In this document: in pieces, positions 23,254 to 33,900 of the stretch
How positions within the stretch are numbered: position 1 is the stretch's first letter
Layout of the letters: each line of letters opens with the position of its first letter
Origin: Nitzschia sp. DOCU1
Lineage: Eukaryota; Bacillariophyta; Bacillariophyceae; Bacillariales; Bacillariaceae
Length of the DNA stretch: 64,000 nt
Direction: 5' to 3'
Assembly: GCA_951394045.1 (NCBI GenBank)
Contig: OX595986.1
Span: forward strand, 1-64,000
The notes under the pieces: generated by a model
Databases searched by the model: none
Told to the model about the DNA's origin: nothing
Seen by the model: the letters and a program-made list of their open reading frames with translations, nothing else
Position numbers and translations under genes: made by a program

Positions 23254-24970
23254 TTTGCACTAGCAGCGGCAAGATGGTGATTTTGGATTAATCCCTTTTG
23301 CCAGATCCGATGATAGTTTGATTGTTAGAAGATTTGTGGCTTTCTGCCGATCGATCGATCGAACATCACACCGTAGCGTCTGGTAATCGTTCATCCCCTC
23401 GGCGATTCGGTTCGGTATCGATCGCGCCCATGGAGATAGCGAGCCGTGTATCATATGCCTCTTGTTCAGTCCAGTATTTTTTCTTTTCAAACGAATAGGG
23501 CCGGTGGGCTTCTTTTTCGTCGTATCAAACGAACTCGGACATTCAAAACATTTGTGAAACTTCCTAATCTCTCGCTCCGGGAGTCTCATATTCAGAACAC
23601 CGACATTCTGTGAAGGCGTTTTAGGATTCTATTATTCTGCGGGATCACATAGTTGTAGCGCCCAACTGGCATGGTCATATTATCGCTAAGTGAGTCTGTT
23701 TCCTGGCAATAATGATGTACGAATTTCAATCGCTTTTTTCCGAGCTTGACGCGAAGCCTCATATTTCTTCGCCATACAATCTTGAAGGGATACGAGATCA
23801 AAGAACAGAATGACGACATAAAATACCCGGTGTCCCGGGATTATGAAATGTCCAGCTCTCTTCAATCAACGATAGTCGTTGGACTCTTCGTGACGTTCGC
23901 GAAGCCGATATTATTCTCCCCCCCCCCCCCTTCGCATTTTCATTTTGAAGTATGATGAGGAGAAGTGCCATTTTTGCCTTTCTATCGTTGTTCGTTCCAT
24001 TCCCCCTCTCCATGCTCAACCCCATCGATATTGCATGCAAACGGAGTACAATCAGCTTGTTGTTGGGCTGGCCTCGTTGCCTCGTCGCTTCGTTGGTGTA
24101 GAGAAGACTCCATTCGGTGTGTATGGTGGTGTTCATTGGCAGATATGGTACTACTACCAGAGTGGCAGAGCTCGTTGTAAGCACCAGCAGGCTGCTAAGA
24201 CTTCACTCTACATGTCTTTGACTATGACGCTACTGTAGTACTAGTAGTTGTTCTGAAAAAAGCTAGCAGTAGAACTTGGTGGTGACGAAACTAGACATGG
24301 ACTGGTCTCTCTGGTACTTAGTCTCTCCTACGAATAGAGCTATGCCGACCGGTAGTTTGACATCGCAAATTTGGGACCATTAGTTGGGGACCGTGTTGTT
24401 GTAGAAGTAGGGAGAAGGCTACAACAACAAGAAGATTGAATTAACACTCAAACAACTTTTATGTTTTCTGCAGTAGTGGACAATCATCTCGAGTTCGCTG
24501 CCAATAATTGAATAATCGCCAGGTTAAGACCGTGTAGATATGCTAGGCTTCTATTGCGTCGTGCTTGGAGTTGGAGAGTAGCCCAAAAGAAACACTGTGT
24601 CGAGAAATTGGCCGCGCTCCGTAAATGTTGAAATGGTCGTTGCACCAGCGGCCTACTAGTAAAAGGAATCATCCCTCAAAAAGTACGTGCTCGTGGAGGA
24701 AATAATGTAGTCTCAGTTGGATCTTTCCTCGCAGCTTCGTACAGTGCTGCTGCCCCGTCTGACGACGGCAGTGCCATGCCAATCTCGATTTGATGCTACT
24801 AGCATCTACCCGGTAATGATGCGGTAGTTTTCTTGGTCTTTAGACCATTGGGTGGAAGAGTTGTCCTGGTAGGGTAAAGAGTGAAATGAAAGCACAGCGT
24901 CGGCAAACGCGACATACGAATAATCTGCCTCAACGGGCCCGTTTCTACCGTCCTCCATACGTACCTGTCT
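23254..24970. other. intergenic: 5' flank of cyclase copy A and 3' flank of the giant gene
   Basis: A poly-C run of about 12 lies near 23920. No coding frame is supported. The promoter of copy A must lie in the first part, but I recognise no element. Confidence 0.5.
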
Positions 24971-27900
24971 CTAAGCAAATTTGCGATGCCCACAGTTTGA
25001 GCAAAATCCGGCCATTGTCGTCACTGCAAAAAGAGGAAGTGGGTGCCCTTGACTAGCCTCCCGAAGTACAGCCAGTTCCCCATTCACCATGGCAAGCTCG
25101 CATTCCATCTCGGACTTCTCAAATGTAAGACGCTCCAATTCAACGAGCAGCTCTGCTTCATCTTGTTGCTTCCGATCGATTTGGGCCAGCAGCTGCTTGT
25201 TCAGAGCAGAAAGCCTAGAGATATCGGCTTCAAAATCGCTTGCTTTGTCGAGCAATGCCCTTTTCCTGACTCCTAGGGAATTCGTCTCAAGAGGGGCCAC
25301 GTGCTGCTCTTCTTGGACGAGTTTGTACTTGAGCAGACTGGCATCCCTCTCAAAGCTTTCGTTTCCGTCGACGGGGAAATCCAACGCAACGGCAACCATG
25401 GCGGGATCCAGCTCCTCGGCTTCAACGTCCCGCCATTGTAGTTCATCGAAAGCAGCATCGTTATTCGAAGGCCTTGCCAGCACATCGTGCTTCCTTTGCG
25501 TTATGGGGGGAATCAATGACCCCTGCATATCATCACTGATATTTTCTTGCACTCGGTTTAGGTGACGTGCAAAGGCTTTCGAGCGCTCCCGTTCCGGTGT
25601 TTCCACATCTTCAAGTCTGGTCTTTAGCGCACGATTACTAGCTTCCATTACATCAATTTCCGTCTTCAAAATCGTATTCATCGAACTCAAAGCGACAACC
25701 CGTTCGCTCAGAGACAGGTTTTGGCTTTCCAGTTCTACATTTCTCGAGATAGCGGACGCAAACTTCGCGTCAGATTCCTTGAGATCAAGGATGGCTGCTT
25801 CGGGGTCATCACCGAGGAGAGAACGAATTCGGTCACGCTCGAGGGTCAATTCGCGATTAGCCGCCTTTGCCTTCTCTAAGGCAAGCGACAGCGTCTTGCC
25901 CTCCTCAATTGCCTGTTCAAATTTTGCACCTAGCGCCAACTCCCTTTCGTGAGCCAACACCAACTTGTTCGAGACGATGGACATCGCCTCGTGCAGGTCA
26001 GCGCATTGCCTGTCCAAGAAGAGCTTTTCCTCCTGAAGTCTAGAGACTTCCGCTGTGAATGTCTCAGACATTCCAGCACTCGTCGGAGATGCAACATTTC
26101 CTGTAACGCCCAAAAGTACCCCAGGAGCAACTTCTTGCTGGCGATCCGACGATACTGTGGGGGCGGTCGGCAGTAACGCGTTGCTTTCCATCTTTCTCGA
26201 GATAGCGGACGCAAACTTCGCATTAGATTCTTTGAGATCAAGGATGGCTGCTTCGGGGTCATCACCGAGGAGAGAGCGAATTCGGTCACGCTCGAGGGTC
26301 AATTCGCGATTGGCCGCCTCTGCCTTCTCTAAGGCAAGCGACAGCGTCTTGCCCTCCTCAATTGCCTGTTCAAATTTTGCACCTAGCGCCAACTCCCGTT
26401 CGTGAGCGAACACCACCTTGTTCGAGACGATGGACAACGCCTCATGCAGATCAGCGCATTGCCTATCCAAAAAAAGCTTTTCCTCCTGGAGTCTAGAGAC
26501 TTCCGTTGCGACTCTCTCAGACACTTCACCGCTCGTCTGAGCTGCGAGGTTGCGGGGAACATCCCAGAATCCTCTTTTGGCACCAGCATCAACTTCTTGC
26601 TGGCGATCCGACTCTACTGGAGAGGCGGTCGGTGGTAACGCTTTGCTTTCTACCGAAGCGAGAGCTTCCAAACTCGACTTGACCGCTTCGATTTCGTCGT
26701 TTAGGTCCTTAAAAAACCGTCTAGTATCGGCCAGCTCGTGCGTTCTTGCGTTGATCATATTTTCGTGATCCATCTGTTTTTTCATCCATCGAACCTGCTC
26801 ATCGCGCAGAAGATTTTCACAGTTTTCGAGTTTTCGCCCCAGCTCCATCTCACGCTCACTCGCGGCTTGAGACAGAGCGACCGCCGCGACCAATTGATCG
26901 TCCTTCGCCTGGAGCTGTCTTTCCAGCACGATGGTCTGTTCGTGATGAAGATCCGAAAGTCGCAGGAAGAAGTTCCCGTAGAAACAAGCTGTTTGGGAAG
27001 CAGAGGCAAACCATTGAAGCAGGCCAAAAAGTTGCTTCAATCTGATGAGAATGGCCATGGCCCTGGAATCAACAGAGTTCCCTTCCGTCTGGCGCTTCAC
27101 TGACACAGTATTAGAGATATCAACCCCAATTTGCACCTCAAATCCTTGGCTCGACGCCTGTGCCCTGCGTACCATCTGTTCCCGCGACCTTTTAAGTTCG
27201 TCACGCAGCAACGATTCGCGTTCGGAGGCCTCCGAGGAAAAGCTGGTGACTATGTGTCGCCGAAACGATTCTTCGTTCTCTAGCTCCCGAAGCTGAGATT
27301 CAAGGTGCTCCTTAGTCGTTTCAAAATCGCCCTCGCTTGCCTGCATTGTTTCCTCAAACGACATCACCTGTTCTTCGAGCGAGTCCTTCGCTGTTTCCAG
27401 GAGCGATATTGTTGTTTCCAGAATCTCGATGCGGTCAAACAAATCGAAGTTGTGACTCTTGAGATGTTCATTACTGGCAACGAGGTCACGAGATCTTTCT
27501 TCAGACGCCGTCAGTTTCTCGCACTGCTTCAACAATTCCTCCTCGAGACCATCGCGTTCTTCCTTGAGCTTCGCAATTTCTTGGAGCAAAGACTGCTCAT
27601 TGGCTGTGGAAATAGAGCGAACGGCTGATTCGTTCTGTAACGATCGATTCTCCGCGCTTAGGGAATGCAATTTGGCCTCCAAAGCCTTCACTCTTAGCTC
27701 GGAAGTTTCGAGCGCTTCTTGGCATCCAAGTAAAGTATCTTCCATGTCATTTAGCTGGGCGAGCGCACCATCAAATCGCTCCTGGTGGCCTTTCACCTGA
27801 ACCACAAGGTCGTCTTTCTCCTTCTCGAGACTTGCCGCCTCATTTTGAAGAGAGTTCACCTGCGCCTCGAGCTCGTTTAGCTCGGAAAGCGCACTCTCTA

Positions 27901-30900
27901 GACGACTCTGTTGAACCTTTACCTGGGCTGTAAGCTGGTCTCTCTCCTCCTCAAGACTTGACGCCTCACTTTGAAGAGAGTTGACCTGCGCCTCCAGCTC
28001 GTTTAGTTCGGCGAGTGCACCTTGTAGTCGACGCTCTTTACCATTGACCTGAGCCGCCAGCTCATCTCTCTCCGACTCGAGACTTGACACCTCACATTGA
28101 AGTAAGGTGACTTTGGCCTCAAGCTGGTTGAGCTGGGCGCAAGCCGTTTCAAACCGTTGATCACCTTCTTGCTTCGATGCTAGCTCCTCAGCTTTCAGTT
28201 TGTTGATATGTCTTTCCATTTCTTGGAACTGCGACGCTGCGGCGTCTAGTCTCTCTTGCTGCAGATCCCTGAGGGATTCAATCTCCGAGATTCTTGCCCC
28301 AGCTGTTTCTAATTCAAAATTAAGGGAAGCAACTAGTAACTGCAGGCTTTGCCTCTCCTCTTCGCGCACTTTCGTCAGCTCGTCGAGCTTGGCATTTGCA
28401 TGCGATTCGGCTACTTCCGCCTCAGCCTTCAACGCATCTATGCTTTTGTTGGCGTCCTCGAGGTCTTCAAGGAGAGCATTCTTCACACGAAGAGCCTCGG
28501 CCGCCTCTAGCTTCGATGCATCGACCAAACTGGTCAGTCTCTCTACTTCGGCACGGGCAGCTTCGAGGTCGCCACGCAACGCCGCGATCAAATCTTCCGA
28601 ACGCATGTGCCGTTCATCAGCTTCGGCTCTTGCCGTTTCCAGCGCTGAACTCAAGTCGATCTCCCGGGCTGAAGAGACAGAAAGCCTCGATTCGGCTACT
28701 TCAGCCTCCGCCTGCAACGCCTCTATGCTTTTGTTGGCGTGCTCGAGGTCTTCAAGGAGAGCATTCTTCACACGAAGAGCCTCGGCCGCCTCTAGCTTCG
28801 ATGCATCGACCAAACTCGTCAGTCTCTCTATCTCGCCACGGGCAACTTCGAGGTCCCCACGCAACGCCGCGATCAAATCTTCCGAACGCATGTGCCGCTC
28901 GTCAGCTTCGGCTCTTGCCGTTTCCAGCGCTGAACTCAAGTCGAGCTCCCGGGCTGAAGAGACAGAAAGCCTCGATTCGGCTACTTCAGCCTCCGCCTGC
29001 AACGCCTCTATGCTTTTGTTGGCGTGCTCGAGGTCTTCCAGGAGAGCATTCTTCACACGAAGAGCCTCGGCCGCCTCTAGCTTCGATGCATCGACCAAAC
29101 TCGTCAGTCTCTCTATCTCGCCACGGGCAACTTCGAGGTCCCCACGCAACGCCGCGATCAAATCTTCCGAACGCATGTGCCGTTCGTCAGCTTCGGCTCT
29201 TGCCGTTTCCAGCGCTGAACTCAAGTCGAGCTCCCGGGCTGAAGAGACAGAAAGCCTCGATTCGGCTACTTCAGCCTCCGCCTGCAACGCCTCTATGCTT
29301 TTGTTGGCGTGCTCGAGGTCTTCCAGGAGAGCATTCTTCACACGAAGAGCCTCGGCCGCCTCTCGCTTCGATGCATCGACCAAACTCGTCAGTCTCTCTA
29401 TCTCGCCACGGGCAACTTCGAGGTCCCCACGCAACGCCGCGATAGAATCTTCCGAACGCATGTGCCGCTCGTCAGCTTCGGCTCTTGCCATTTCCAGCGC
29501 TGAAGTCAAGTCGAGCTCCCGAGCTGAAGAGACAGAAAGCCTCGATTCGGCTACTTCAGCCTCCGCCTGCAACGCCTCTATGCTTTTGTTGGCGTGCTCG
29601 AGGTCTTCCAGGAGAGCATTCTTCACACGAAGAGCCTCGGCCGCCTCTAGCTTCGATGCATCGACCAAACTCGTCAGTCTCTCTATCTCGCCACGGGCAA
29701 CTTCGAGGTCCCCACGCAACGCCGCGATCAAATCTTCCGAACGCATGTGCCGCTCGTCAGCTTCGGCTCTTGCCGTTTCCAGCGCTGAACTCAAGTCGAG
29801 CTCCCGGGCTGAAGAGACAGAAAGCCTCGATTCGGCTACTTCAGCCTCCGCCTGCAACGCCTCTATGCTTTTGTTGGCGTGCTCGAGGTCTTCCAGGAGA
29901 GCATTCTTCACACGAAGAGCCTCGGCCGCCTCTAGCTTCGATGCATCGACCAAACTCGTCAGTCTCTCTATCTCGCCACGGGCAACTTCGAGGTCCCCAC
30001 GCAACGCCGCGATAGAATCTTCCGAACGCATGTGCCGCTCGTCAGCTTCGGCTCTTGCCATTTCCAGCGCTGAAGTCAAGTCGAGCTCCCGAGCTGAAGA
30101 GACAGAAAGCCTCGATTCGGCTACTTCAGCCTCCGCCTGCAACGCCTCTATGCTTTTGTTGGCGTGCTCGAGGTCTTCCAGGAGAGCATTCTTCACACGA
30201 AGAGCCTCGGCCGCCTCTAGCTTCGATGCATCGACCAAACTCGTCAGTCTCTCTATCTCGCCACGGGCAACTTCGAGGTCCCCACGCAACGCCGCGATCA
30301 AATCTTCCGAACGCATGTGCCGCTCGTCAGCTTCGGCTCTTGCCATTTCCAGCGCTGAAGTCAAGTCGAGCTCCCGAGCTGAAGAGACAGAAAGCCTCGA
30401 TTCGGCTACTTCAGCCTCCGCCTGCAACGCCTCTATGCTTTTGTTGGCGTGCTCGAGGTCTTCCAGGAGAGCATTCTTCACACGAAGAGCCTCGGCCGCC
30501 TCTAGCTTCGATGCATCGACCAAACTCGTCAGTCTCTCTATCTCGCCACGGGCAACTTCGAGGTCCCCACGCAACGCCGCGATAGAATCTTCCGAACGCA
30601 TGTGCCGTTCGTCAGCTTCGGCTCTTGCCGTTTCCAGCGCTGAAGTCAAGTCGAGCTCCCGAGCTGAAGAGACAGAAAACCTCGATTCGGCTACTTCAGC
30701 CTCCGCCTGCAACGCCTCTATGCTTTTGTTGGCGTGCTCGAGGTCTTCCAGGAGAGCATTCTTCACACGAAGAGCCTCGGCCGCCTCTAGCTTCGATGCA
30801 TCGACCAAACTCGTCAGTCTCTCTATCTCGCCACGGGCAACTTCGAGGTCCCCACGCAACGCCGCGATCAAATCTTCCGAACGCATGTGCCGCTCGTCAG

Positions 30901-33900
30901 CTTCGGCTCTTGCCGTTTCCAGCGCCGAAGTCAAGTCGATCTCTCGGGCAGTAATATCAGAATGTTGTGTCTCAGCAAAATCCAGCTTCGCCTGGAGGGT
31001 CGATATTGACGTTTCATGCGACTGAGTCAGAATCTCAATCTGCTCATTTGCCGAATCGAGCTTTTTTGATAACATTTGTTGAGCCTGGAACGATTCTTCG
31101 GCCTGTGACTTTGATGCCACCAATGAGCTGGAGAGATGGTCAATTTCTCTCTCCAGCTCGCGCACCGTGTCATTTTGGAGATAATTCATGTCTGCTGCCA
31201 GTTGGAGCTGCTCGGCAATTTCGAGTGCCTTGGTGTAGTTGATTTGGTAGTCACTCTCTAAGAACATCACGTCAATACACAAATAGTGCTCATCATTCAG
31301 CAAATCTTTCGCGGACTCTAATTCGGAAACCTGGGCCTTCAAGCTTTTGACTTGAGTTTCCATGGCGACGATGCTTTCCACGAAATCTTGCCGGAGCTGC
31401 TCTTCGTCATCCAAAAGCATACGCTCTTCTTCTAGTGCGATATCGGTTATGTGTAATTCTTCACGAAGATCCGCGTTCGTTGATTCGAGGAGTCGAATGC
31501 TCTCACGAAGATCACTAACCAGTTCTTCCTTTTCGGGCTCTTTCTTCACAATTTCATGTTCTCTTTTCCACTTTCTCAACTCATCAAGCTCAGCGCGGAG
31601 CTCACGAGCCTCTTCTTCCCAGTCAAAACTTTGTTCTTCGCACAAAGAAAGAGTAGACTCGGTATCAGCGGCTTCGGCTTCGCCGACAAAAGCCGTAGGC
31701 TTGGAGACTGTCATCAACGGTAGCGTCCAGTTGTTGTTGTCGTCGTCATCGTTGTTTCCACTGAGCTCCTCTTTGACTCGGTGGACTTCATCTCTCAAGC
31801 CCGTGGTGGCCTCCACCAGGTAGGGCGACTCCCAACTAAACGAAGAGTCCGATTCTTGCTCCGAATCCGGTGGTGGCGGAGGAGGTGGTGGGGGCGGTGG
31901 GGCTTTTCTCTGTATTCCAACAAAGGCAGTAGGTTGCACCCAATTGCGAGTATTGCGCTCGAGAGAAATGGAAGAGTCAGAACCGTTCGAATGATCATTT
32001 TGAAAGAATTCGGAGGAATACTTTGGCATCTCCGTTGCCGGAGTCTCGCTAGAAGAGTCCGAGGTCGCAGAAGAATCGTCTCCTTGCTTGAAAAAATCCG
32101 CAGAATACTTTGGAGTCTGCCTCTGGCTAGTGCTGATCGCCTTTTTACCCTTGGACGATGTCGTCGAAGAGTCCGATGAAGAATCAGAACTTGTCGACGA
32201 CGAGCAGGCATTGGCGATTTTGAAGAAGGCAGCATCGAATCGTATATTCTGCCTAGCCATTCCACTTTCTTCAGCCGACTTGGCGACTGTGCTAGCTTGG
32301 ACTGCGTTGGCATCCATAGCACTTTTTGTAGACTCACTCGAAGAAGACGAATCGTCGGACGAGGAACCAGTCAGTCCCTTGAAGAAATCAAGCGAGAAAC
32401 GCGGAGTTTGCCGAACTACTCCGCCACCTTGTTCAGATGGTTCTTCTTGAGCTGTCACACCTCTTATCGGATTGCTCGTCGACGACGCGTCGTCCGAGGA
32501 ATGGCCTGCTGAATATCTTGGAGATTGCCCTCCCACTCCACCATCGTCCTCCGCCGGATTGACAGTCGTGCCGACGTCCACCTCTTCTGTTTCGTCAACG
32601 TCATCTGTGGAGTCGCTCGAGGACGACGATTCATCATCGTCGTTTGACCAGGAACCAGTCAGTCCCTTGAAGAACTCAAGTGAAAATCTCGGCCCCCCGG
32701 TTTGCGGAACGGGCCTCTCATCCTCTGTGGATTCGGAAGAGTCATCGTTGGAATTCAAGCCTTTCGCGGCCTGCAGTAACGCGCGTGCCGAGGAGGAAAG
32801 ACTTTGCGCGTCTTCCTCCAGCTGGTCTGGTTCTGGTCCATCAATGTTAACGTCCCTGGGTTCCGCATCAAAAGAAGGATCAGTAGGTAGCATCCAGATT
32901 TCCGGCATTCCAGAAGCATCGGGGCCATCATGGTCTCGATCGTCCATGCCACTAGGCACGGATGGAACAGCAGCAGCATGTAGGCCCCGGCCAAACACCT
33001 GCACTTGATCCTTTTCTACGTCCGAGTCTTTATCCAGCCCCATGCTGTCAGCGGCCGCCATTTCCGCACTAGCTTGGATCATTTGGATTCGGAGTTCAAG
33101 CCGAGTAATTTCTTCTTGTTGGGCGATCGTCTTTCCTTCCGTCATGGAAAGACGAATGCGTGTTTCTTCCAGCTCATTCTCTGTCCGGGCAAGCTTTTCC
33201 ATCAAATCTTGCTGTGTATCTTCCAACTCATCTACCGATCGAAGTAAATCATCTCGTTCTTCCGCTTGATCTTTCTCCAGCGACTCGAGTGTCATGGCAA
33301 GACTATGACGCACTTCGACAGTCTCAGACTGTAACTGTTGAATGGATTCTCGAGAGTGCTTTAGTTCTTGACGCAGGAGTTTTTGAACTTGGATGGAATC
33401 GTCCAGCTCCATGCTTTTGTCTTGCAGCTTTTCGGAAAAGGACTTGGTTTCGTTGAGGAGCGACTCGTTTTGTAACTCGAGTTCGTTGAGACGTTCCGAT
33501 TGCGTCATCATGACGCTCTCCAGACTTGCAATCCGCTCCTTTTGGGCGGCAAGTTCCTCGCTCTGCGCCACTTTGATCTCTTGTAATGAATCACGTCCTT
33601 TCAGTAGTAGGTCATGTTCGGCTTGCAGAGCATCCTGTTCGGATTGTGATTCGGCCAAACGACTGGCTAGCTTGCTCGCTTCCTCTTGAAGAGCAGCAAT
33701 CGAATCTTGAAGCGTCGATTCGACCGTACGGAAGGATTCCACCTCGCAACGGAGTGTCTCATTATCGGATCGAGACTCTTGCAATTGCTGTACCAAATCC
33801 TCATTAGCTTGTTGCGCTTGTGCCAATTCTTGTTTCAGCTCATCTTGTAGTTCCGCTGCCAATGTCAGAGCTTCGTTGGACTTTGCGTAAGCCTCTTGCA

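Noticed and set aside
28200..31025. A 941-codon open frame on the plus strand across the 285-bp array
   Set aside because: It lies exactly opposite the repeated coiled-coil coding sequence, is Ser/Arg/Ala-rich as expected from the reverse complement of Glu/Ala/Leu codons, and is open because each repeat unit is open; an antisense shadow.
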